The notes: generated by a model from the sequence alone, not told the origin. Positions 1 through 6,915 are shown, numbered from the stretch's first letter. The stretch is DNA of 10,751 nt from Halieaceae bacterium (GCA_018666295.1 JABIZW010000151.1:1-10751); one strand, 5' to 3'. Made by a program: numbers and translations.

Positions 1-843
1 CATGTGGGCGCCTGGTCACGCGTCACGCAAGCGGTGCACGACCGTGGAGGACTGATTGCTTGCCAGCTCATGCACTGCGGTCGTGTCGGACACCCTGACA
101 ACAAGTCAGACAAGACCCGTATGCTGGCGCCTTCGGCCATTGCCGCGCAGGCAGAAATTTTCACGGCCGATGGGATGAAGGCGATGCCAACGCCGGAGCC
201 TATGTCGCTGGCTGATATTGACGCGGTCGTGGCAGACTACGGGCGGGCTGCGCAGCGCTGCGTCAGCGCAGGGTTTGACGGCGTCGAGCTTCATTGCGCG
301 TCGGGTTACTTGCCCGGACAATTTTTGGCATCGGGGAGTAATCAGCGCGAGGATGAGTACGGCGGCTCGCTCGCTAATCGGCTCCGATTCATAGAACGCG
401 TTATCGACGTTTTAGCGAATGTTATTGGTGTGGCTCGCGTCGGGCTTAGGATTTCTCCCGGCAATCCCTACAACGACCACATTGATGCAACACCTGAGGC
501 GACCTACGCGGGCCTGTTGCAGCTCGCCGAGCGGGTCGGTATTGCCTGGGTACATGCCATACGCATGCCCTCGACGGGCATTGATAGCCTAGCGCTCACC
601 CGCGCCAACTACTCGGGCGCAGTCATTGGGAGTGACAGTTACACCGCGTCCGAAGCGGAGGAGAGTATTGGTGAGGGCCGTGTCGACGCAGTCTCATTTG
701 GCCGGCTTTACATCGCAAATCCTGACCTCGTTGAACGATTTAAGCAGGGCGGTCCCTTTAATAAGATGGACAAACGAACGATCTACGGTGGCGAGGGTTC
801 GGCCGGTTACACCGACTACCCCCCACTTTCGGGTGATGCATAA
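1..843 (+). CDS. NemA-like Old Yellow Enzyme (NADH:flavin oxidoreductase/alkene reductase), 5'-truncated by window edge
   Basis: This is the C-terminal ~280 residues of an FMN-dependent ene-reductase of the Old Yellow Enzyme family, which reduces activated C=C bonds with NAD(P)H. The frame is open to base 1, and family members run ~360 residues, so about 80 are missing; the GTG at 4 is internal. Numbering from that GTG, the QLMHCGR stretch (21-27) holds the flavin-contacting Gln, and H97-C-A-S-G-Y102 is the active-site motif with the proton-donor Tyr. SNQREDEYGG (112-121), FGR near residue 233 (FMN phosphate site) and the terminal GYTDYPP are typical of the NemA branch. Two positions differ from OYE1: Asn194 is Ser (S100) and Trp116 is Met (M23). 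Both shape substrate binding, so the substrate range may differ from classical NemA. The gene is followed after 54 bp by the amidohydrolase gene on the same strand, probably in one transcript. Family assignment is firm; the substrate is unknown. Confidence 0.93.
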   Translation, partial: HVGAWSRVTQAVHDRGGLIACQLMHCGRVGHPDNKSDKTRMLAPSAIAAQAEIFTADGMKAMPTPEPMSLADIDAVVADYGRAAQRCVSAGFDGVELHCASGYLPGQFLASGSNQREDEYGGSLANRLRFIERVIDVLANVIGVARVGLRISPGNPYNDHIDATPEATYAGLLQLAERVGIAWVHAIRMPSTGIDSLALTRANYSGAVIGSDSYTASEAEESIGEGRVDAVSFGRLYIANPDLVERFKQGGPFNKMDKRTIYGGEGSAGYTDYPPLSGDA

Positions 844-897
844 ATGGCGTCTTACGAGTAACGTACCCCCCACTCACTACTGAGCAAGGATAGTTTT

Positions 898-1767
898 ATG
901 CCGATGCCGACATACGTGCCGATTATTGATTTGATGTTGGCTGTACCCAACGACGACACGTCTAACTTTTACGACTTTATTCGACCTTTATTGATGGACG
1001 AGCAAAGCCGACAAATGTTCAAGATGCCTGCGCAGTACATGTTCAAAGACCTTCCCAAGGTGGGTAAGCGTGATGATTACATTGCCTATACCCTTGAGAA
1101 AATGGACGAATTCAACATTGAAAAAGCGATGCTGGGCGTCGACGAAGGGCAGTATGAGACACAGTGTAAGGCGGTTAAAAATCATCCAGATCGCTTCTTT
1201 GCCTCCTATGACTGCAACCCCAATAACGGGATGGATGAAGTCAGAAAGATCCGTCGTTTAAAAGAGGAATACGACATCAAGTCGGTGAACGCCTTTCCTT
1301 CGGGTTTATGCCCGCAGGTGTCTCTGGCCGACAAGAAGTGGTACCCGATTTTTGTGACGTGCATTGACCTGGATATTCCATTTTGCCCCTGTGTTGGTGT
1401 CCCTGGACCTCGTATTCCAATGGAGCCGCAAAAGGTTGAGCACCTCGATGAGATTTGTTGGTTTTTCCCCGAGCTTAAAGTGGTCATGAAGCACGGTGGT
1501 GAGCCATGGACTGATCTTGCTTGGAAGCTGATGCTCAAATACGAAAACTTGTATTACATGACCAGTGCCTTCGCACCCAAGCATTACCCGAAGGATATTA
1601 TTCACTTTGCCAATACGCGGGGTGCCGACAAGATCATGTACGCCGGATACTTCCCAATGGGGCTGTCACTGGAGCGCATTTTCAGTGACATGCCAGACGT
1701 GCCATTTAAAGACGAAGTTTGGCCAAAATTCCTTCGCGAGAACGCGAAGCGGGTGTTCAAGGTTTGA
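898..1767 (+). CDS. Amidohydrolase_2-family (ACMSD-like TIM barrel) protein lacking most metal ligands
   Basis: The 289-residue protein has the length and pattern of the amidohydrolase_2 family (PF04909). That family includes metal-dependent hydrolases and decarboxylases such as ACMSD. Start: ATG at 898 with AAGGA seven bases upstream. Recognisable segments are the first strand PIIDLML (8-14), NAFPSGL (131-137), the VGVPGPR loop (166-172), VVMKHGGEPW (195-204) and a C-terminal RENAKRVF typical of the family. The usual metal site is largely gone: DxHxH reads D11-L-M13-L-A15, the strand-5 His region reads PCVG, and the strand-8 Asp (usually GSDYP) reads A249-G-Y251-F-P. Only D11 and H199 persist. 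From memory, related actinobacterial and gammaproteobacterial proteins share these changes, suggesting a distinct subfamily and not a decayed gene; this is unverified. It probably forms an operon with the ene-reductase. The reaction is unknown; a non-hydrolytic or metal-independent role is possible. Confidence 0.85.
   Translation: MPMPTYVPIIDLMLAVPNDDTSNFYDFIRPLLMDEQSRQMFKMPAQYMFKDLPKVGKRDDYIAYTLEKMDEFNIEKAMLGVDEGQYETQCKAVKNHPDRFFASYDCNPNNGMDEVRKIRRLKEEYDIKSVNAFPSGLCPQVSLADKKWYPIFVTCIDLDIPFCPCVGVPGPRIPMEPQKVEHLDEICWFFPELKVVMKHGGEPWTDLAWKLMLKYENLYYMTSAFAPKHYPKDIIHFANTRGADKIMYAGYFPMGLSLERIFSDMPDVPFKDEVWPKFLRENAKRVFKV
1732..1749. repeat. Second hairpin (7-bp stem, 4-base loop) overlapping the terminator-like stem
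   Basis: CTTCGCG (1732-1738) pairs perfectly with CGCGAAG (1743-1749) around the loop AGAA. Its right arm shares bases 1747-1749 with the left arm of the adjacent 10-bp hairpin, so the two cannot both form fully. It lies within the last codons of the amidohydrolase gene, and part of the pairing may be fortuitous coding sequence. Confidence 0.35.
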
Positions 1768-1776
1768 CACCCGCTT
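1747..1776. terminator. Perfect 10-bp stem-loop shared by two convergent genes; possible bidirectional terminator
   Basis: AAGCGGGTGT (1747-1756) is perfectly complementary to ACACCCGCTT (1767-1776) across a 10-base loop. The hairpin spans the TGA of the amidohydrolase gene (1765-1767) and ends seven bases short of the stop codon of the opposing MaoC gene. That position suits a terminator serving both directions. Neither side has a proper T-tract, only the TT closing the stem, so it is not a textbook Rho-independent terminator; it may instead protect 3' ends or weaken convergent read-through. Confidence 0.5.
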
Positions 1777-1782
1777 GCCGCG

Positions 1783-2241
1783 CTAAGGGAAATAAACGCT
1801 GATCGAGTCGACAATGCAGGCGGGCTTTTCGGCGCCTTCTGCCTGGATGACAACTTGGAACACCATTTTGATGCCACCTTTCGCTTCTTCCACCGATAAC
1901 ACGGTGCCGGTTGCCGAGAGCTTAGATCCGACGCGAACCGGTGACGGAAAGCGTGTTTTTTCTGTGCCGTAATTGACGCCCATCGAAATGCCTTTGACCT
2001 CAATGATTTCAGGCATGAATTTGGCGGCCAAAGACATCGTCAGGTAGCCGTGCGCAATGGTCGCACCGAAGGGTCCTTTTGCGGCCATGTCGGGATCGAC
2101 GTGAATCCATTGATGATCACCGGTCGCCTCGGCAAACTGGTCGATACGCGCCTGAGTAATTTCCATGCTAGGGCTAGGCCCCAATGTTTTACCCACAAGA
2201 TCGTAAAGGTCTGCTGGGGATTCAATAATGGTCTTTGACAT
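1783..2241 (-). CDS. MaoC-like (R)-specific enoyl-CoA hydratase, Rv0130/NodN type
   Basis: This 152-residue single hot-dog-fold protein should hydrate trans-2-enoyl-CoA to (R)-3-hydroxyacyl-CoA in the cytoplasm, a beta-oxidation-type step. The catalytic dyad sits in ATGDHQWIHVD (39-49), with D42 and H47 five residues apart as in hydratase-2 enzymes. The QW between them, where PhaJ has NP, is characteristic of the Rv0130/NodN-like branch, as are GPFGATIAHGYLT (56-68), the NYG and RFPSPV region and a C-terminal KPACIVDSI. The frame stays open upstream to 2328, but I chose the ATG at 2241: it has AGGAG at good spacing, and family members begin about here; the extra upstream residues resemble no part of the family. 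The gene converges on the amidohydrolase gene with only 15 bp between stops and diverges from SDR-1. The chain length or ring substrate cannot be inferred. Confidence 0.92.
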   Translation of the reverse strand: MSKTIIESPADLYDLVGKTLGPSPSMEITQARIDQFAEATGDHQWIHVDPDMAAKGPFGATIAHGYLTMSLAAKFMPEIIEVKGISMGVNYGTEKTRFPSPVRVGSKLSATGTVLSVEEAKGGIKMVFQVVIQAEGAEKPACIVDSISVYFP

Positions 2242-2355
2242 GCTGGACTCCTGGTTGGGGCGATGGGGTTCAAAAGAGTGTTCGCTAAAGACACATTGTG
2301 TGCTGAGGGCGAACAGGTTTAGGCGCATACTGTGCCATATTCTTTCGCAAAGGCA

Positions 2356-2374
2356 TCATCGTTTCAGACGATGA
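2356..2374. promoter_or_regulatory. Inverted repeat in divergent intergenic region; possible operator
   Basis: TCATCGT (2356-2362) and ACGATGA (2368-2374) form a perfect 7-bp inverted repeat around TTCAG. It lies in the 203-bp gap between the MaoC start (2241) and the SDR-1 start (2445). Size and placement fit a dimeric repressor site controlling one or both genes, or a leader hairpin of the SDR-1 mRNA. A smaller palindrome, ACACATTGTGT, is at 2291-2301. I found no convincing -35/-10 pair in the gap. Confidence 0.3.
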
Positions 2375-2444
2375 CGCCGCAAAGGGCTGGTGCGAGGGTT
2401 CAGAGGACGCTACCTTTGACAATGCAGACGTTGTGGAGACAAGA

Positions 2445-3221
2445 ATGTCAGAGCTTGACGGTAAAGTTTGCTTGGTCACCGGTGGGGCCGGCCACATTGG
2501 GCGAGCGATCTGCGAAGCCTTGTTGTCTGAGGGCGCCCGGGTGGTTGCGGTAGGACGTCGCGAGCCCTCACGGCCCATCGAGAGTGACGGTAATCGCGCC
2601 GCGTTTTACGCCGCTGATCTTCGCGATGCTGTTGCCTCGCAAGGACTGATTGATCACATTAGCCAGCGATTTGGGTGCTTGGATATCCTGGTGAACAATG
2701 CCGGGGGTGGCCCACCCGTCGCCGCCGCGAATGCCTCCCCAGAACTCACGCAAAAAATCATATCGCTGAACTTGCTGGCGCCACTCGTTCTGTCGCAACA
2801 GGCGCATGCGCTGCTGACAAAGGCCAATGACGTCGCATCCATCGTCAATATTGCGAGCGTCAGTGGTGCGCGTGGGTCACCGGGTACGGCGGCTTACGGC
2901 GCGGCGAAAGCGGGTCTACTTAACGTTACGAAGTCGCTCGCTATGGAGTGGGGTCCGCGTATTCGTGTGAATGCGTTGATTGTGGGTCTTGTTCACAACG
3001 ACGCAGGCATTGAGCATTACGGTGGCGACGAGGGCTTTAGACGCGTCGCAGACATGCTGCCGCTGAAGCGAATGGCGTCGCCTTTGGATGTTGCCAATGC
3101 CGTACTGATGATGTGCTCTGATCGAGCGGCCTACATTAGCGGCGCAAACTTAGAAGTCGACGGGGGCGGCGAGGTCCCCGTATTTCTTCATCTGGCTAAC
3201 GCGTCTTCGACAGCCAAATAG
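2445..3221 (+). CDS. SDR-1: classical short-chain dehydrogenase/reductase, NADP-type
   Basis: The 258-residue Rossmann-fold oxidoreductase should interconvert an alcohol and a ketone with NAD(P)(H). Seen: glycine motif TGGAGHIG (12-19), NNAG (84-87), N109, S138, Y151 and K155, so the Asn-Ser-Tyr-Lys tetrad is complete, and the EVDGGG signature near 237. The second strand ends VAVGRR (34-39), with no acidic residue, which favours NADP(H). The usual PG after the catalytic Lys region reads VG (180-181). The ATG at 2445 is preferred over an in-frame GTG at 2433, because GGAG sits six bases before the ATG and the family starts about here. A tail of ~17 residues follows the signature and overlaps the 3' end of the opposing DUF3604 gene by 26 bp. 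The substrate is unknown; the setting suggests a hydroxy- or keto-intermediate of a ring or acyl-CoA pathway. Confidence 0.92.
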   Translation: MSELDGKVCLVTGGAGHIGRAICEALLSEGARVVAVGRREPSRPIESDGNRAAFYAADLRDAVASQGLIDHISQRFGCLDILVNNAGGGPPVAAANASPELTQKIISLNLLAPLVLSQQAHALLTKANDVASIVNIASVSGARGSPGTAAYGAAKAGLLNVTKSLAMEWGPRIRVNALIVGLVHNDAGIEHYGGDEGFRRVADMLPLKRMASPLDVANAVLMMCSDRAAYISGANLEVDGGGEVPVFLHLANASSTAK

Positions 3222-5208
3222 GCGACGTCCAAGCTCGTTCACGAACCGTGGGCGAATAGAACGGGTCGCGCTCAGGATTGGTGCAACAGATGCCATACAG
3301 ATCACCCGAGTTGCCTTGCGCGTTAGCCTGTTGATTGGCGACGTCGGCCTGAGCGCTGCAGCTCTCCGAAAATGGGTTCACGTTAGCGGCCTGACATTGC
3401 AATGTGCTCCAACGGCAACTGGGTGTCTCCAGTATTCGAGCGTAGTAAAAGGCCGATTCGCCCTCGCTGTAGTCGGGGTCCTCCCACACCGTACATAAAT
3501 TGGCGTGGCCGACCGCCGTCGCGGCGCAGCTGTTCATATCGACCCCAAGTCCCTCGGTCTCACTGCCCAACACGTCGACCACACGCTCACTTGTTGTGCC
3601 ATCTGCATGGACCCAGCCCTTGATAATTTGAATGCGTTCTAACGGGTTTGCCGGGTGTAATTCAGTGCCGTGATCACGCTGTGCGCTGATAAAAAAACGA
3701 GGGGCGCTGTCATCTGGCGTGCGTATTAAAACGCCGCCCATGGGAACACCTGACGCATAGGCTTTTTCAAGTGCCTGCGGGTCATCGCAGAGATCAGTCT
3801 CGTAGTCCCCAGCGAAAAATCGGACGATTGGCCGAGTGCCTGACGTGGCGTAGGTTTCACGACCTCGCATGGCATCAAAAATCGCGTCGCGTCGATTTTC
3901 TTTTGCCCAAACGACAGCCAAGCCACCGGGATTTGATACGAAGTGATCCTGAAGGTTTCGAAAGGTTGCATCGCGAGAGCCAAGGTGACCGACGTAGTTC
4001 TTCTCCATAGCGCCACCAGAGGTCGCCGTGTGGGTATCGGTACTTCCAATGAAGCCTTGCTTGAACGGGTTCACACCGGACGCTTGCTCTAACGCTAAGC
4101 CATCTTTAAGGACGTTTCGCATCATGTTGCGACGATGGAACTGAGTGACGTCAACGGGTAAACCTCGGTCAGACCACATCTTCCCATTGACACTGCCCAG
4201 CATGGCAAGATTGTCTGAAGGAATCTGTTCGAAGGCGCAAAGCTCGTCTTCGGTATCGATGCCCACGCCTGCGAGCCGATCAAAACGGCACTCGGAAGCG
4301 CCTTTGTGTTGCACCAGTTCGACCAGTGGTTCGATCTCTAAGCGGTCAATCGCCTCTTGTTCGCTGGCCGGGTCCGGGAACATTAAACCACCGCCCAAAT
4401 TAGGGTTGTGCGGTATGGCCATCACGTCGCACTGTCCGTCAGCGTCCAAACACTGGGTGCGTAATTGTCGCCAGAGCTCGGGTACGGAGCTCTCGGTTTC
4501 AAAGACTGAAATAGGTCGCGCAGTGACGGCTTTGTTTCGGAAAATGACATTGCGGTGCAAGTTGGCCATCTCTTGCCCCTGAGTGTATTCGTAACCCACA
4601 AATGTGGTGAATGAACAGTCCTCAGAGCGATCGTAGTGCCGCTCTGCCGCCGCTTGAATATCCCCCCATACGGACAGGGCTGAAGTCTCACAGTCGCCTA
4701 GAGCGCAAACCATGCCACGCTCGGGCGCTTTGCCTTCCATACCGCCCGAAACAGTCCAGAGTGACGCTGCATACAGTTGTATCCACAAGTTCTGCGCCCG
4801 GGACATTAGGCAGACGGGAGCCCACCACGCGGCCTGGCTCCAGTCACTATCACACAGAGCCACTTCCCCTAAAAACTGTCCATGGTCGGTCACCGCTGCA
4901 AAATCTATGGGGCGGTCAATCTGCGCTGAGACGGTCTGCTCACCGTAGGCGTTGGGAAGGGTGATGACTCGTCCTTTCGCATACTCGTAGGCGCCATCAG
5001 GGTCATTTTTTTGGTTTGAAAGATAGGAGTCGAACGAGTATCGCGTGTGAATATGGAGATCACCGAAAAACGGGAGCTTTGTGTCGGATGAGACGGCACA
5101 GGGCGCTTCGCTTGACTGAGCAGAAAGACTTCCCAGCATACACAGTACGATAACCCACGCTGACATCGTGCGCTCAATACATGTTTTTACTGAACAGTGA
5201 GTTCTCAT
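3196..5208 (-). CDS. Secreted DUF3604 family protein (PHP-like metal-binding fold)
   Basis: The 670-residue protein matches DUF3604 along its length; no reaction is established for the family to my knowledge. Residues 1-31 look like a signal peptide: basic start, hydrophobic core around SAWVIVLCMLGSLSA, likely cleavage near SLSA/QSS, implying periplasmic or exported location. Likely metal ligands resemble PHP phosphoesterases: GDLHIHT (49-55; H52, H54), TDHGQFLGE (107-115), IPHNPN (265-270) and GSTDTH (388-393). KGASEC (302-307), NPGGLAVVWA (426-435), TSGTRP (455-460) and a C-terminal ERAWTSPIW are family hallmarks. A cysteine-rich segment (598-642) suggests disulfides. Start: ATG at 5208 is preceded by GGAGAG nine bases away; the frame extends to 5256 without a better site, and a later ATG at 5166 lacks one. 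It lies 75 bp behind SDR-2 and may share its transcript. An exported hydrolase acting on the pathway's starting compound is possible but unproven. Confidence 0.9.
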   Translation of the reverse strand: MRTHCSVKTCIERTMSAWVIVLCMLGSLSAQSSEAPCAVSSDTKLPFFGDLHIHTRYSFDSYLSNQKNDPDGAYEYAKGRVITLPNAYGEQTVSAQIDRPIDFAAVTDHGQFLGEVALCDSDWSQAAWWAPVCLMSRAQNLWIQLYAASLWTVSGGMEGKAPERGMVCALGDCETSALSVWGDIQAAAERHYDRSEDCSFTTFVGYEYTQGQEMANLHRNVIFRNKAVTARPISVFETESSVPELWRQLRTQCLDADGQCDVMAIPHNPNLGGGLMFPDPASEQEAIDRLEIEPLVELVQHKGASECRFDRLAGVGIDTEDELCAFEQIPSDNLAMLGSVNGKMWSDRGLPVDVTQFHRRNMMRNVLKDGLALEQASGVNPFKQGFIGSTDTHTATSGGAMEKNYVGHLGSRDATFRNLQDHFVSNPGGLAVVWAKENRRDAIFDAMRGRETYATSGTRPIVRFFAGDYETDLCDDPQALEKAYASGVPMGGVLIRTPDDSAPRFFISAQRDHGTELHPANPLERIQIIKGWVHADGTTSERVVDVLGSETEGLGVDMNSCAATAVGHANLCTVWEDPDYSEGESAFYYARILETPSCRWSTLQCQAANVNPFSESCSAQADVANQQANAQGNSGDLYGICCTNPERDPFYSPTVRERAWTSPIWLSKTR

Positions 5209-5223
5209 GTGGGGATCTCTCCA

Positions 5224-5241
5224 TCGCCGGCACAACGGCGA
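5224..5241 (-). promoter_or_regulatory. Small hairpin in the SDR-2/DUF3604 gap
   Basis: TCGCCG (5224-5229) and CGGCGA (5236-5241) form a 6-bp stem with a 6-base loop, just ahead of the DUF3604 Shine-Dalgarno site. No T-tract follows on the minus strand, so it is not an intrinsic terminator. It may be a 5'-leader structure or processing site. A TATACT (minus strand, 5246-5241) could be a -10 element, but no matching -35 is visible. Confidence 0.25.
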
Positions 5242-5283
5242 GTATACAGTGCGCAATTGGTGTATCGACGGCGCGATTAGTTT

Positions 5284-6042
5284 TTATAAGTTGGCATCTG
5301 GACGCATCATGGCGTCGTGCGCGCCGTCGATAACGAGGGTTGACCCAGCCACATAGGCGCCTTCGGGCGATAGAAGAAACATGGCGAGATTGGCGACGTC
5401 TTCCGCCTGCCCTGGCCGCCCGATGGGTATAGAGTCCACGAAGGCCTTGATCAGCGGGCCATATTCCGGGTCACGTTCTACACTCTGCGTCATCGGTGTG
5501 GAAATATACCCCGGTGCTAGCGCGTTGAACGATATGCCTCGTTGCGCGAGATCCGGCGCTTTTCTTCTCATGTAGCGCGCAATAGCGCTTTTACTGCTGG
5601 CATAGCATTCGTGACCGTGCAGGCTGCTGCCTAAATTCACTGCCTTCTCTTCTGAATGCTCCAGCATCATCTCAATAAGGTCTGGGCGAGTGCTCATAGG
5701 GGCAGAATTCGAGCTAATGGCGATAACGCGACCGCCCGAAATGATATTACTCGACAGTCCTTCGATGACCTCGGTCGTACCGAAATAGTTAATCTGCAAA
5801 ATTTTTCCTGCATCCGGGAACTGAGAGGCCACACCGGCGCAGGTAATAAGCCCATCAATAACGGGGACTTCAGTGGCAACTTTTGCAATGACGGCCTGGC
5901 GCGCTTTGGGATCTCCCAGATCTGCGAGGTAGTCACCTTCCTTTAAATCAATGACGACAACACGGTGTCCTTGAGCGCGAAGTTTCTCCTTGATGGCTGC
6001 GCCGATACCGGTAGCGCCACCTGTTAAAACGTAAGTTCCCAC
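5284..6042 (-). CDS. SDR-2: 3-alpha-hydroxysteroid dehydrogenase/carbonyl reductase-like (HsdA subfamily)
   Basis: This 252-residue SDR most resembles Comamonas testosteroni 3-alpha-hydroxysteroid dehydrogenase (HsdA). Shared features are the unusually early glycine motif TGGATGIG (7-14), IDLKEGDYLADL (31-42) after strand 2, INYFGTTE (84-91) and the end VIDGAHDAMMRP (237-248). Catalytic residues are S111, Y147 and K151. Ser and Tyr are 36 apart instead of the usual 13. HsdA has a comparable insertion, known to alter its dimer interface, which is strong support for the subfamily. D32 after strand 2 indicates NAD(H). The NNAG motif reads TCAG (67-70). It starts at GTG 6042 with AGGAG six to seven bases upstream. 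It follows SDR-3 after 29 bp, so the two are almost certainly cotranscribed. HsdA homologues also act on other carbonyls, so steroid specificity is only suggested. Confidence 0.9.
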   Translation of the reverse strand: MGTYVLTGGATGIGAAIKEKLRAQGHRVVVIDLKEGDYLADLGDPKARQAVIAKVATEVPVIDGLITCAGVASQFPDAGKILQINYFGTTEVIEGLSSNIISGGRVIAISSNSAPMSTRPDLIEMMLEHSEEKAVNLGSSLHGHECYASSKSAIARYMRRKAPDLAQRGISFNALAPGYISTPMTQSVERDPEYGPLIKAFVDSIPIGRPGQAEDVANLAMFLLSPEGAYVAGSTLVIDGAHDAMMRPDANL

Positions 6043-6071
6043 TGTTATCTCCTATTCTCGTCAGTGCCGGC

Positions 6072-6884
6072 TCAATCCGTCATGGTCCGCGCGAAGTTTG
6101 CTTCGATTGCCGTTCCGGGTAATGCCGCCATGCCACCATCGACTTCGAGTATCTTTCCACTGACAAAGCCTGATGCAGCAGACGCGAGGTAAAGCGCCGC
6201 CAGTGCGATGTCGTCAGGCTTCCCCAAACGTGCTTGCGGTATCCACCGGACGGTCGCGTTATACATGTCTTCATTTTGTGTAATGAACGCCGTGCTTGGC
6301 GTTTCTATGGCGCCGGGAGCGATGCCGTTGACACGAATATTGGGCGCCAATTCATAAGCGAGAATCCGTGTCATTTGATCCATGCCGGCTTTCGCTGCGC
6401 CGTAGGCCGCGAAATTCCGATCGACCATCCAGCCTAATGCAGAGGACACGTTAACGATGCTTCCCTGTGGGGCTGCTTTGAGGAGCGGTAATGCAAGATG
6501 AGTAAGGGTATAGGCCGAGGTAAGGTTGATGTCGATAGTGTTTTCAAAGCGAGCCTTAGTGACTTTTTTCAGCGAACCATAGCCCTTTCCGGGTGCGCCA
6601 GCGTTGTTAATGAGAATGTCGAGCGATCCCCACGCGTGTGTCAGCTCCTTGACGACGCCTTCGAGCGCAGTTTCGTCAGTGACATCGCAAGCAAATGTCA
6701 GGACCTGCTTGCCCAGAGTGCGGACCTCACTGGCTACGACATCCAAGTCGCTTTGTGTCCGGGCAACAAGTGCAACATCGGCACCCATTTCGGCAAAGGC
6801 GGTTGCGATACGAGCACCTATGCCTTTACCTGCACCGGTAACAAGCGCTCTTTTTCCTTCGAGGCTGAAATAGTCTGTAATCAA
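6072..6884 (-). CDS. SDR-3: classical short-chain dehydrogenase/reductase, NADP-type
   Basis: The 270-residue classical SDR has a full catalytic set: TGAGKGIG (16-23), CDVTD (66-70), NNAG (93-96), N120, S148, Y161 and K165, with IRVNGIAPGAIETP (183-196) and LEVDGG (246-251). The second strand ends LVARTQ with R42, favouring NADP(H). Distantly it resembles FabG-like ketoreductases and 7-alpha-hydroxysteroid dehydrogenase, but nothing fixes the substrate. The start is an uncommon TTG at 6884, supported by AAGGA seven bases before it; no ATG lies in a plausible position in this frame. It is the first gene of a minus-strand run SDR-3, SDR-2, DUF3604, and diverges from SDR-4. A 21-bp inverted repeat covers its ribosome-binding site. 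Confidence 0.92.
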   Translation of the reverse strand: MITDYFSLEGKRALVTGAGKGIGARIATAFAEMGADVALVARTQSDLDVVASEVRTLGKQVLTFACDVTDETALEGVVKELTHAWGSLDILINNAGAPGKGYGSLKKVTKARFENTIDINLTSAYTLTHLALPLLKAAPQGSIVNVSSALGWMVDRNFAAYGAAKAGMDQMTRILAYELAPNIRVNGIAPGAIETPSTAFITQNEDMYNATVRWIPQARLGKPDDIALAALYLASAASGFVSGKILEVDGGMAALPGTAIEANFARTMTD

Positions 6885-6894
6885 AATGGGTTCC

Positions 6895-6915
6895 TTGATG
6901 CCCAGGGTTCATCAA
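6895..6915 (-). promoter_or_regulatory. 21-bp inverted repeat overlapping the SDR-3 ribosome-binding site
   Basis: TTGATG (6895-6900) and CATCAA (6910-6915) are perfect inverted arms around a 9-base spacer. In the SDR-3 message the second arm runs into the AAGGA Shine-Dalgarno sequence, 11 bases before the TTG start. It could be an operator for a dimeric regulator, or an RNA hairpin partly hiding the ribosome site. A weaker repeat, GTCCA (6929-6933) with TGGAC (6944-6948), lies next to it. Confidence 0.35.

Noticed and set aside
626..883. 85-residue plus-strand open frame bridging the ene-reductase end and the gap
   Set aside because: Out-of-frame shadow of the ene-reductase; Arg/Thr-rich with no recognisable domain.
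1783..2328. Longer MaoC reading with 29 extra N-terminal residues
   Set aside because: The extra part has no family match; the ATG at 2241 has AGGAG and matches where Rv0130-type proteins begin.
2416..2421. TTGACA resembling a -35 box upstream of SDR-1
   Set aside because: A -10 at 16-18 bp would fall on the Shine-Dalgarno/start region (2438-2445), leaving no room for a leader, and no -10-like hexamer is there.
4145..4582. 145-residue plus-strand open frame opposite the DUF3604 gene
   Set aside because: Antisense shadow: Ser/Lys/Arg-rich and without motifs, while the opposite strand matches DUF3604 throughout.
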